6,605 nt of DNA, from the NCBI GenBank assembly GCA_045544735.1, contig JAZPZM010000071.1, forward strand, positions 1 through 6,605, written 5' to 3'. This DNA comes from CAG-390 sp045544735 (lineage in GTDB: Bacteria > Bacillota > Clostridia > Oscillospirales > CAG-272). The notes beneath the pieces were generated by a model. It was given only the letters and a program-made list of their open reading frames with translations, had not been told where the DNA came from and searched no databases. A program made the position numbers and the translations under genes. Position 1 is the first letter of the stretch; each line of letters opens with the position of its first letter. This document shows positions 1 through 6,063 of this stretch, in pieces.

Positions 1-20
1 AAAAAGCGTTTTATAAAAAC

Positions 21-55
21 AAAAGTGGTTGAAGCGCGGCTTCAACCACTTTTTT
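21..55. terminator. Intrinsic terminator, probably bidirectional
   Basis: A 12-bp perfect stem (24-35 pairs with 39-50, AGTGGTTGAAGC against GCTTCAACCACT) with a GCG loop is followed by a T run at 50-55 on the plus strand and preceded by an A-rich run at 15-24. It can therefore stop transcription both ways: rightward for a gene ending just before the window, and leftward for the glycosyltransferase/CsaB gene that ends at 160. The stem core GGTTGAAGC and the preceding ATAAAAACAAAA reappear in the terminator at 5799-5831. Confidence 0.85.
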
Positions 56-60
56 CCTTC

Positions 61-158
61 ATATTTGCCGTAAGGCAAATACATCATTCATCATACGCGA
101 AGCGTGCATCATATTTGCCGTAAGGCAAATGCATCATTTGAAAACGCTCCGCGTTTTC
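61..158. repeat. Small array of hairpins with RCATCAT linkers
   Basis: Four palindromes lie side by side. ATTTGCC-GTAA-GGCAAAT occurs at 63-80 and again, identical, at 113-130. ACGC-GAA-GCGT is at 95-105. GAAAACGC-TCC-GCGTTTTC is at 140-158. They are separated by ACATCAT plus TCATCAT (81-94), GCATCAT (106-112) and GCATCATTT (131-139). The last hairpin sits directly behind the TAG stop (162-160) of the minus-strand gene, so in that transcript the array would form the 3' untranslated region before the terminator at 21-55. No reading frame here looks coding. Its origin and function are not known to me. Confidence 0.75.
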
Positions 159-159
159 A

Positions 160-2331
160 CTACCTGTTCCACAGCCTCCTTGCCGTCTCAACGTCGGCGG
201 CGCAGGCGCGGCGCATTTCTGCGGCGCGTGCCGTGACGTTCGCGCAAAGCCTTTCGCGGTAGCTGAGGATGTGGTCGGCAATCTTTATCACCGAAAGCGG
301 CGAGAGGTCGCGCGCACGCATATCGACGGCGTGGTGGTCGGCAAGGTCGGCAAACGCCTCGACCTTCGGGTCGTACGGCAGGCAGATGGCGGGTATGCCC
401 GCGCACGAGGAAAAGACCGCGCCGTGCAGTCTTATGCACACGGAGAACAAGCATCCCGAAAGGAGCGAGACTATCTCGCCCGCCTGCAAGCGCGGCATCA
501 CCCTGCCGCGTCCGCATTTGCGGCAGAGCTTGCGGCAAAGGGCTACGTCCTCCTCGGCAAGCGGAAGCCACAGCGGCGTGATTTTGTATTTATCCGCAAT
601 GCGCCGCACGGAATTTATAAGCAGCGCTTGCATATCCTTTTCGCTTAGATCCTCACCGTCGCGGCGAAGCCCCGCAATCGAGCGCGGACAAACGGCAAAG
701 CAATGTCCGCTTCTGAGGGAATCTCCCGCGGGGAGCGGAAGCGGCGGCGTGAGGAGCGCCGCGTCGGCGGAGAGATAAAGGTGCGCCGTGTCGATTCCGA
801 GCGCCTTTGCGCCGCGCATCGAGCGTTCGTCCCTGATGCCCGCCGCATCACAGCACTCTATCACGTCGGCGGCAAGGTCTGCGGCGTTGTCGCCAAAGAG
901 CGGCCCTACGCCGCCGCCCCATATCATCACGCGCGCGCCGTGCTTTTTGGCAAGCTCGCAAAGCGCGTGGTAGTACGCAAGGGAACGATTGCTCGTGCTG
1001 TTTTGTATCAGCGTTCCGCCGCAAAGGACGAAAAGGCGCGTTTTTTTGAGATGAGCGCAAATTTTTCGCATATCGAGCCGTGAAATGCGCTCGACACCGC
1101 GCGGAAGTGCGCCGCCGTTACGGGCAATAACGCTCACGCGCGCACGCGGCGCGATTTGCGAAATACTGCGTATCACCGCCGCAAGCGTCGCATCGTCGCC
1201 CGCGTTATCCGCGCCGAAATAACCGCAAAGCATTATCTCGCCGCGCTTTTCGTCAAGGCAGGCGCGAAGCTCGGCAAGCGTTTTCCGCGCCACTATCTCG
1301 GTCGATGCACGGCGCATAATATACGCCCTGCCGAAATTTCCGAGCGCGGCTCTTTCGGTCGGCGTTGCGCAAAGCAAACGCTCAAGCTCGCCGCGCAGAA
1401 GCTCTGCCGAGGTCTCGGCGGCGCTGCGGCAGGTGAAATTCGTGCGCTCCGCCTCAAGCATCGTTTTTTCGTCAAGCACGCCCGAACAGCCCGCGTCGGA
1501 GCAAAGCACGACGGGGACAGAGGCGGACATCGCCTCAAGCGCGGCGCGCGACGAGCCGACGAAAACGTCGGCTCGCGCAAGCATCGACGGCATATCCGTG
1601 ACCGCGCCGATGACGGTGACCGAGCCCTCGGCTTGCAGATTTGCTATTTTTGCCGCCTCGCGCACGCGCGGCAGCATTTTTCCGCCGCCTACGATGGTGA
1701 GCGACGGGTCAAGGCGCGGAAAATCGCGGCGAAGCCGCGGCATAAGGTCGCAAAGGAGTATCGCCGTAAGCGCCGTGTCCTCGTCAAGTCGGCTCGCGGT
1801 GAAGATGCGAAGTCGCGGCGCGGGAACGTGCGCGGGCGATGCGGTGTCAACGCCGTTGGGAATGACGCTTATCTTCGCGCCGTCCACGCCGTAGGTGGTC
1901 ATAAGGTCGTCCTTGATATCCGCGCTGACCGCAATTACGCGGTCGCCGAATTTCGAAAGTCGGCGGCGCGGCGGCGCGGGGTCGTAAATGCCGTGGACGG
2001 TGACGACGACGGGGACGAAGCCCGTCTTGCCTCGAAGCGAGTCGCAAACGAAGGACGGAATGCGCCCGTGCGCGTGAACGATATCAAAGCCGCCGTCGCG
2101 TACTATTTTATATATCGCCCCTCGGCATTTCATAACGGATGCGGGGTCTTTTTTGTCAAGCGGCAAAGTCAGGTGGCGAATGCCCGCCTCGCGCAGAGCG
2201 CCGACGTACTCGCCGCCCGACGAAGCCACGCAAACAAGCTGCCCCATCGCGCGCAGGGCGCGCGCAAGGGACAGCACGTGCGTTTCGGCACCGCCGATGC
2301 TCATTCGTGTGGCGCATATCAGAATCTTCAT
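160..2331 (-). CDS. Fused GT4-like glycosyltransferase and CsaB-like polysaccharide pyruvyltransferase
   Basis: A 723-residue two-domain enzyme, probably cytoplasmic or at the inner membrane face; I see no signal peptide or membrane segment. Residues 1 to about 355 form a GT-B glycosyltransferase: N-terminal glycine loop GGAE (13-16), HAHGR (86-90), IPNGVD (157-162) and the donor-site segment SRAALEAMS (261-269). That segment keeps the second Glu (E266) of the EX7E motif but not the first. Residues about 364-723 resemble CsaB: GYFGADNAGDD (370-380), WGGGVGPL (471-478), IRLHGAVFSS (633-642) and PYDPKVEAFADL (652-663). CsaB-type enzymes move a ketal pyruvate from phosphoenolpyruvate to a cell-wall glycan, where SLH-domain proteins can bind. 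The fusion suggests one polypeptide adds a sugar and pyruvylates the same polymer. ATG at 2331 is preceded by GGGGG with a 6-nt spacer. The gene starts 21 bp after the DUF1287 stop, so co-transcription is likely. Acceptor and donor sugars cannot be read from sequence. Confidence 0.88.
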   Translation of the reverse strand: MKILICATRMSIGGAETHVLSLARALRAMGQLVCVASSGGEYVGALREAGIRHLTLPLDKKDPASVMKCRGAIYKIVRDGGFDIVHAHGRIPSFVCDSLRGKTGFVPVVVTVHGIYDPAPPRRRLSKFGDRVIAVSADIKDDLMTTYGVDGAKISVIPNGVDTASPAHVPAPRLRIFTASRLDEDTALTAILLCDLMPRLRRDFPRLDPSLTIVGGGKMLPRVREAAKIANLQAEGSVTVIGAVTDMPSMLARADVFVGSSRAALEAMSASVPVVLCSDAGCSGVLDEKTMLEAERTNFTCRSAAETSAELLRGELERLLCATPTERAALGNFGRAYIMRRASTEIVARKTLAELRACLDEKRGEIMLCGYFGADNAGDDATLAAVIRSISQIAPRARVSVIARNGGALPRGVERISRLDMRKICAHLKKTRLFVLCGGTLIQNSTSNRSLAYYHALCELAKKHGARVMIWGGGVGPLFGDNAADLAADVIECCDAAGIRDERSMRGAKALGIDTAHLYLSADAALLTPPLPLPAGDSLRSGHCFAVCPRSIAGLRRDGEDLSEKDMQALLINSVRRIADKYKITPLWLPLAEEDVALCRKLCRKCGRGRVMPRLQAGEIVSLLSGCLFSVCIRLHGAVFSSCAGIPAICLPYDPKVEAFADLADHHAVDMRARDLSPLSVIKIADHILSYRERLCANVTARAAEMRRACAADVETARRLWNR

Positions 2332-2352
2332 TGAAAACCCCCGAAAATTGCG

Positions 2353-3027
2353 TTAAGCCGCGCCGTTTCCGTAAAATCTGTAATGTCCTACGATCTTCGC
2401 GGCGGTCAGTCTGTCCACCTCAACGGCTCCGTCCTCAAGACTGCCGTGGTGGATTATGTACGGCAGCCCTATCGCGTTGCGCTTGTCGGAGCAGATGGCG
2501 ATGTGCTTTTCGTACACCACGATGTCCCCCGCCATCCAATCGGACGGCTCGGTCGTGGTGGTGGGAAGCGAGCGCGCGTGCCGCTCGAAAAATTTAGCAA
2601 GCGGCTTGACGCGGCGGAAATTTATGTTCGGGTCGGACGATTGCCCCTCGGCAAAATACGCCGAGCGGTTCGCGGCGATGTCCGCGTCGACCATGTCCTT
2701 TAGGGTATAGCCCGCGGCGGCAAACGCCTGCCATATAACGTCGGTGCAAACGCCCGTGCCGTCGGTGGGGTAGCCGCCCGCGAAATATCCGCCGGAGTAG
2801 ACGGGATTCGTTGCAATATACGCGCGCGCGCCCGCGACCATGTCGGCAAAATCGTCCACGCCGTCGCCGTCGGCATCGTGCGGCGATACCTCGTCGCTAA
2901 AGCCGAAGTCGGCGGCGGTGCGCGGCTGACCGCTCCACACGGCGATATGGACAATTATTGCGATACCCACTAATATCAGCATCAAAAACAGCACGGTATA
3001 GCGGGAAAGAGTCTCTTTGGTTATCAT
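2353..3027 (-). CDS. Membrane-anchored DUF1287 protein with an EF-hand-like loop
   Basis: A 224-residue protein. Residues about 11-31 are one hydrophobic segment (VLFLMLILVGIAIIVHIAV) after a short charged start, so it is either a signal anchor or an uncleaved signal, with the rest outside the membrane. Residues about 60-220 match DUF1287: GVCTD with C94, SDPNINFRRV (131-140), W164-x-x-GDIVVY (to 172), KHIAICSD with H175, and a late IIHHG (191-195). The Cys followed by His is the order used by NlpC/P60-like papain-fold enzymes, so a wall peptidase or amidase role is plausible but unproven. DADGDGVDD (51-59) is a Ca-binding type loop just after the membrane segment. I chose ATG at 3027 because AAGGTG lies 5 nt upstream; the frame also opens at TTG 3048, which would put the ribosome site inside the gene. 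It is the first gene of the likely operon with the glycosyltransferase/CsaB fusion. Confidence 0.85.
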   Translation of the reverse strand: MITKETLSRYTVLFLMLILVGIAIIVHIAVWSGQPRTAADFGFSDEVSPHDADGDGVDDFADMVAGARAYIATNPVYSGGYFAGGYPTDGTGVCTDVIWQAFAAAGYTLKDMVDADIAANRSAYFAEGQSSDPNINFRRVKPLAKFFERHARSLPTTTTEPSDWMAGDIVVYEKHIAICSDKRNAIGLPYIIHHGSLEDGAVEVDRLTAAKIVGHYRFYGNGAA

Positions 3028-3032
3028 AAAAA

Positions 3033-3038
3033 CACCTT
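3033..3038 (-). promoter_or_regulatory. Ribosome binding site deciding the DUF1287 start
   Basis: AAGGTG on the minus strand, 5 nt before ATG 3027. It supports that start over the in-frame TTG at 3048. Confidence 0.65.
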
Positions 3039-3048
3039 TTTTGTGCAA

Positions 3049-3251
3049 ATTGACGATTTGTTTTAAACTTGATTTATGTTAGCAATTAGTCTCACCCCTG
3101 TGGAAAACTATGTGGGAATTGTGGGAAACCTTTGTTTTCAAGGACTTTTTTCGACCTTTTTATTTTTAGGGGTGTGGAAAACTTGTTTTTAACTTTTTTT
3201 CAAAATTTACAATTCAGGCGAAATTTCGGCGGATTGCACAATTTTGCCCGT
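3049..3251. promoter_or_regulatory. AT-rich gap with four DnaA-box-like words
   Basis: About 200 bp without a gene, between the holA stop and the DUF1287 start, and much richer in A/T than the flanking genes. TGTGGAAAA occurs at 3099-3107 and 3173-3181. Read on the minus strand these are TTTTCCACA, which fits the relaxed DnaA-box pattern TTWTNCACA. Degenerate copies TGTGGGAAT (3111-3119) and TGTGGGAAA (3120-3128) lie between them in the same orientation. The region must contain the promoter of the downstream operon unless holA reads through, but I could not find a convincing -35/-10 pair. I also see no good terminator for holA; the palindrome CGAAATTTCG (3219-3228) has no loop. DnaA binding is inference. 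Confidence 0.45.
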
Positions 3252-4295
3252 TTACAGCGCACAAACGAGTCGCTCGATGGGAATATAGTCCTTTGCGTAG
3301 CCCTTTAAGGCGGCGTCAGCCTCGCGGCAAGCGGCAAGAGCCGTGGAAAGCCGCTCCGCCGTCATACCCTCGATGGCGGTCAGATATCTGCCGAGGACGT
3401 ATGGGTTGATGCCCGTCACCGACGCTATCTCGTTTTGCGCCATTCCCGCCTTGCGACAGACAAAAACTGCTTGCATATCGCAAATTACGCGGATGAGGTC
3501 CGCCATAATTCTGACGGGCTCGACCTTTTCCGCCTTCATAACGGCAAGAACGCGAAGCGCCGTTTCGTATTGGCGCGCCGTTATCGCGTTGGCGAAGGCG
3601 AAGGAGTCAAATTCCTCGCTCGACGAAGCGGCGGCGGCAATATCCTCCGCCGTGACCTCGTTTTTGCCGTGCGAAAGGACGAAATAGCTTATCTTGTCCA
3701 CCTCGGACGAGAGGCGGAACATATCCGTTCCGCAATGGCGCACGGTCGCCTCGCACACGCGGTCGGACGCGCTGACACCGCGCGAGGTGTAGTGCCGCGC
3801 CACCCACGAGGCGAGCCGCGCGGGATTTATGCGGTCAAAGCGCACGGGCGTTGCGACGGCGGCAAGTTTTTTGTAGATTGCGGACGGGCGTTTTGCCGTG
3901 CCCGCGTCAAAGCCGTCGGCGGACATATTTATTATAAGAAGATTCGTTTCGTCATCCCCCGTGCCCACCGTTTCAAGCAAGTCGAAAAGCTCGTTCTGCT
4001 CGGCGGCGCGAAGGTCGGAAAGCGTGAGGGAGACCACGATGAGCTTGCGCTCCGACAGCATCGGCGGCGGCGCGAGCGCGGCGGCAAGCGAGTCGGGTGA
4101 GAACGCCGTGCGGTCAATGCTTATCATATCGAACGCCGCCGCTCCCTCGTCGGAAAACAGCGTTTTTTTAGCCACGGCAACGGCGTTTTGCTTAAGATAA
4201 TCCTCGTCCCCAAAGAAGAAGAACGCGCCGCCGAGATTTTTTACCGCCTTGCGGAATTCCGCCTCGGTCATAGCCGCGCGCAGTTCGTTTTTCAC
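3252..4295 (-). CDS. holA: DNA polymerase III subunit delta
   Basis: A 347-residue protein, about the usual length for HolA, the clamp-loader subunit that opens the beta sliding clamp and sits in the cytoplasmic replisome. Visible family marks are FFFFGDEDYLK (25-35), PPPMLSERKLIVV (76-88), GTDMFRLSSEVDKISYF (189-205, resembling the 'dl..l..E..KL' stretch), EEFDSFAFANAITAR (227-241) opening the C-terminal helical domain, and YIPIERLVCAL at the end. I chose GTG at 4295. GGGGGTGAG (4313-4305) lies 9 nt upstream, and the predicted transcript start near 4326 leaves a leader of about 30 nt. The in-frame ATG at 4322 would sit only about 4 nt into that transcript and would place the ribosome site inside the gene. 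GTG 4301 is a close alternative. It is read alone from its own promoter, divergent from the oxidoreductase, and no comEC is seen beside it. Confidence 0.92.
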   Translation of the reverse strand: MKNELRAAMTEAEFRKAVKNLGGAFFFFGDEDYLKQNAVAVAKKTLFSDEGAAAFDMISIDRTAFSPDSLAAALAPPPMLSERKLIVVSLTLSDLRAAEQNELFDLLETVGTGDDETNLLIINMSADGFDAGTAKRPSAIYKKLAAVATPVRFDRINPARLASWVARHYTSRGVSASDRVCEATVRHCGTDMFRLSSEVDKISYFVLSHGKNEVTAEDIAAAASSSEEFDSFAFANAITARQYETALRVLAVMKAEKVEPVRIMADLIRVICDMQAVFVCRKAGMAQNEIASVTGINPYVLGRYLTAIEGMTAERLSTALAACREADAALKGYAKDYIPIERLVCAL

Positions 4296-4304
4296 TGCCA
4301 CACA

Positions 4305-4313
4305 CTCACCCCC
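4305..4313 (-). promoter_or_regulatory. Ribosome binding site deciding the holA start
   Basis: GGGGGTGAG on the minus strand, 9 nt before GTG 4295 and 3 nt before GTG 4301. The spacing favours GTG 4295 as the start of holA. Confidence 0.6.
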
Positions 4314-4331
4314 ATAAAACATATTTATTTA

Positions 4332-4360
4332 ATAATATCATATTAATAAAAAAATTGCAA
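4332..4360 (-). promoter_or_regulatory. Sigma-A promoter for holA
   Basis: On the minus strand TTGCAA (4360-4355) is followed after 17 nt by TATTAT (4337-4332), with TGA directly before it giving an extended -10. Transcription should start near 4326. It is back to back with the promoter at 4397-4425; the two -35 boxes are about 36 bp apart, so the two genes could be co-regulated. Confidence 0.7.
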
Positions 4361-4396
4361 GTATAATTAAAAGTATTTATTTTTTTGCTTTTTTAC

Positions 4397-4425
4397 TTGA
4401 CATATTATCCCAAATGGATTATAAT
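4397..4425 (+). promoter_or_regulatory. Perfect consensus sigma-A promoter for the oxidoreductase
   Basis: TTGACA (4397-4402), 17-nt spacer, TATAAT (4420-4425): a full consensus match with optimal spacing. Transcription should start near 4432, leaving a leader of about 55 nt. The upstream flank (4341-4394) is A/T-rich with T runs and could act as an UP-like element. This points to strong expression unless an operator represses it. Confidence 0.9.
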
Positions 4426-4436
4426 AAAATAAACTG

Positions 4437-4469
4437 TGGGCATTATATCAAAAATGAACCTTGTGCCCA
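4437..4469 (+). other. Inverted repeat in the oxidoreductase leader
   Basis: TGGGCA (4437-4442) pairs with TGCCCA (4464-4469) around a 21-nt loop, starting about 5 nt after the predicted transcript start and ending just before the ribosome site. It could be a 5' stem that stabilises the mRNA or a repressor half-site pair. It has only 6 bp and could be chance. Confidence 0.3.
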
Positions 4470-4473
4470 AAAG

Positions 4474-4479
4474 AAAGGA
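4474..4479 (+). promoter_or_regulatory. Ribosome binding site deciding the oxidoreductase start
   Basis: AAAGGA lies 7 nt before ATG 4487. Together with the transcript start near 4432 it rules against the in-frame GTG at 4436, which would be about 4 nt into the mRNA. Confidence 0.75.
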
Positions 4480-4486
4480 ACTAACT

Positions 4487-5791
4487 ATGGATATGGAACA
4501 GCAACCTATCAGACTTGGTGTCGTAGGAACCGGACGCGGTTCAGTCTTTATGTCCCAGGCGAAGGACACAGGCTTCAAGCTCGTTGCTATCTGCGATAAC
4601 CGCGGAGATAAGCTCGACATCATCAAACAGAGACGCGAGGCAGCAGGAAAGGGCCCGATGAAGTTCTATACCGACTTTGACGAGATGCTCAAGGACGATG
4701 AGATAGACGCTATCGCTCTTGCTAACTACTTCCACGAGCACGCCCCCATGGCTATCAAGGCTCTTAAGGCGGGCAAGCACGTTATTTCCGAGTGCGCCGC
4801 TATCAACACTCTTGCAGAGGGCGTTGAGCTCTGCCGCACAGTTGAGGAGACGGGCAAGATCTACATGATCGCAGAGAACTATCCCTTCACCAAGGTTCGC
4901 CTTGAGATGAAGCGCCTTTACGAGAGTGGCGAGCTTGGCGAGCTTCTCTACGGTGAGGGCGAGTACTGCCATCCCATGGATCCCTCTACCACCCACAACA
5001 TCGCTCCCGGACTTTACCACTGGAGAAACCAGATTCCCTCTACCTACTACTGCACGCACGCAATTGCGCCCATCATGCATATTACCAACACCGTTCCCAC
5101 CAAGGTCAACGGCTTCGTTCCCAAGATTGAGGACCAGAGCTTCCGTGGAAGCGAGATCAGACTTCAGGACAGCGGCGGAATCATCGTTTGCCAGATGTCC
5201 AACGGTGCGGTCGTTCGTACCCTTCAGGGCGCGTTCCGCAACGAGTCTAACATCACCACTCTCCACTGCACTCACGGTAACTGCGAGATGGACCGCGTAA
5301 GCGGATTCCTCAACGTATGGCACACCAAGTCCAACAGAGGCGACAAGCCCGGCTTCCGTGCTTACTCTCCCAGCTGGCCCGCAAACGAGGAGCTTGCTAA
5401 CAAGGCAGGTCACGGCGGCGGCGACTTCTGGGTAATGTACTACTTCGGTGAGGCTATCAGAAACAACGAGCAGCCTTGGCTCAACGTATACCGTGCATGC
5501 GCTATGTCCGCTATCGGTATCCTTGCTTGGAAGTCTGCTTGCAACGGCGGTATCACCTACGACGTTCCTAAGTTTGACGACGAGGAAGACCGTAAGAAGT
5601 ACGAGAACGACCATTGGACTCCTTTCCGCAAGGAAGGTCAGGACGACACGGGTATGCCCCCCAGAACCCTGTCGAACTGGAAGCCTCTGCCCGAATCTTT
5701 CGAGATCGCAAAGAAGGCTTGGGAAGAGAGAAAGTACATGGGTCTTGGTTGGACGAAGGCAGACGCCGAGCTTTCCAACATCAAGATGTAA
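4487..5791 (+). CDS. Gfo/Idh/MocA family protein, GH109-like, lacking the EKP lysine
   Basis: A 434-residue cytoplasmic protein with an N-terminal Rossmann fold: IRLGVVGTGRGS (8-19) is the NAD(P) glycine-rich loop and AICDNRGDK (34-42) the end of beta-2. GKHVISECAA (96-105) is where most family members have GKHxxxEKP, so the catalytic Lys is replaced by C103 and the Pro by A104. Later landmarks are AENYPF (129-134), YYCTHAIAPI (187-196) and HGGGDFWVMYY (309-319), which recall the THGLGP and HGGxD stretches of GH109 glycosidases. Family members oxidise or reduce sugars and inositols; GH109 members use bound NAD to cleave glycosides. The substrate cannot be read. The gene stands alone with a consensus promoter and its own terminator. 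Its codons (many AAG, CTT, ATC, GAG, GCT) and lower GC differ from its neighbours, which fits high expression; transfer is the alternative. ATG 4493 is a less likely start. Confidence 0.87.
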   Translation: MDMEQQPIRLGVVGTGRGSVFMSQAKDTGFKLVAICDNRGDKLDIIKQRREAAGKGPMKFYTDFDEMLKDDEIDAIALANYFHEHAPMAIKALKAGKHVISECAAINTLAEGVELCRTVEETGKIYMIAENYPFTKVRLEMKRLYESGELGELLYGEGEYCHPMDPSTTHNIAPGLYHWRNQIPSTYYCTHAIAPIMHITNTVPTKVNGFVPKIEDQSFRGSEIRLQDSGGIIVCQMSNGAVVRTLQGAFRNESNITTLHCTHGNCEMDRVSGFLNVWHTKSNRGDKPGFRAYSPSWPANEELANKAGHGGGDFWVMYYFGEAIRNNEQPWLNVYRACAMSAIGILAWKSACNGGITYDVPKFDDEEDRKKYENDHWTPFRKEGQDDTGMPPRTLSNWKPLPESFEIAKKAWEERKYMGLGWTKADAELSNIKM

Positions 5792-5798
5792 TAAAAAC

Positions 5799-5831
5799 AA
5801 AAAGGTTGAAGCCTCGGCTTCAACCTTTTTT
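5799..5831. terminator. Intrinsic terminator of the oxidoreductase gene
   Basis: The stem GGTTGAAGC (5804-5812) / GCTTCAACC (5817-5825) with loop CTCG is flanked by A5 (5799-5803) and T6 (5826-5831). It begins 8 nt after the TAA stop. The symmetry allows termination in both directions. It shares its stem core and the preceding ATAAAAACAAAA with the terminator at 21-55. Confidence 0.93.
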
Positions 5832-5869
5832 AATGAATAATGAATAATGAATAATGAATAATGAATAAT
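5831..5869 (+). repeat. 7-bp tandem repeat TAATGAA
   Basis: Five exact head-to-tail copies of TAATGAA (5831-5865) followed by a partial TAAT. Because the unit is 7 bp, TAA and TGA recur in all three plus frames, so any readthrough translation would stop here. It starts on the last T of the terminator and marks the edge of the repeat-rich region. Confidence 0.9.
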
Positions 5870-5876
5870 TTCGGTG

Positions 5877-5901
5877 GCTTTTTGCGTCGCAAAAAGCTTC
5901 C
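5877..5901 (+). repeat. Hairpin GCTTTTTGC with TTCC tail, left copy
   Basis: GCTTTTTGC (5877-5885), loop GTC, GCAAAAAGC (5889-5897), then TTCC. A closely similar hairpin with the same tail lies at 6467-6494, so the pair brackets the inverted 109-nt elements. From 5902 to 5954 I see only a weak stem, TTGAAG/CTTCAA at 5931-5945, which echoes the terminator stem sequence. Confidence 0.7.
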
Positions 5902-5954
5902 AAATAGGGAAAAAGCACTCTCCCTTGCAATTGAAGTTGCTTCAAGGGTTGCGA

Positions 5955-6063
5955 GAATAGCGCACTTTTTAGCGTCATTCCGAAGGCTCAGCACGCTGTT
6001 CCGTGCTGAGCCGAGCGAATCTCGCAAAAATACCGCAGTATTTTTGCGCTTGATGTTTGCACC
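5955..6063 (+). repeat. 109-nt two-hairpin element, copy A
   Basis: The order of parts is GAATAGCGCACT, a 6-nt variable piece, CGTCATTCCGAAG, hairpin 1 (5985-5995 with 6002-6012, 11 bp, loop CTGTTC), CGAGCGAATCT, hairpin 2 (CGCAAAAATAC against GTATTTTTGCG, loop CGCA), then CTTGATGTTTGCACC. Copy B at 6294-6402 is its inverted partner with the same total length, the same backbone words and the same loop sizes, but different stem sequences that remain fully paired. It has no credible open frame and no recognised RNA family. It could be a non-autonomous mobile element (MITE- or REP-like) or a structured RNA. Confidence 0.85.

Noticed and set aside
1..16. 3' end of a plus-strand gene (frame ending TAA at 14-16)
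   Set aside because: The terminator just after it makes an upstream gene likely, but five codons are too few to claim a coding feature.
1156..2334. A 392-codon plus-strand open frame across the glycosyltransferase half of the fusion gene
   Set aside because: It lies fully antisense to a gene with clear domain motifs, and its product is a low-complexity Arg/Ala-rich sequence typical of the shadow of a GC-rich gene.
3050..3078. Plus-strand promoter TTGACG-17-TTTATG
   Set aside because: The -10 is poor and no plus-strand gene follows.
3219..3228. Palindrome CGAAATTTCG as a holA terminator
   Set aside because: It leaves no loop and is not followed by a proper T run on the minus strand.
3049..3251. 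Replication origin
   Set aside because: The DnaA-like boxes are suggestive, but there is no dnaA/dnaN/rpmH neighbourhood and no clear unwinding element array; it is kept only as a finding.
4541..5800. A 419-codon minus-strand open frame opposite the oxidoreductase
   Set aside because: It has no recognisable motif, the opposite strand has a full promoter, ribosome site and family motifs, and strong codon bias explains the lack of stops.
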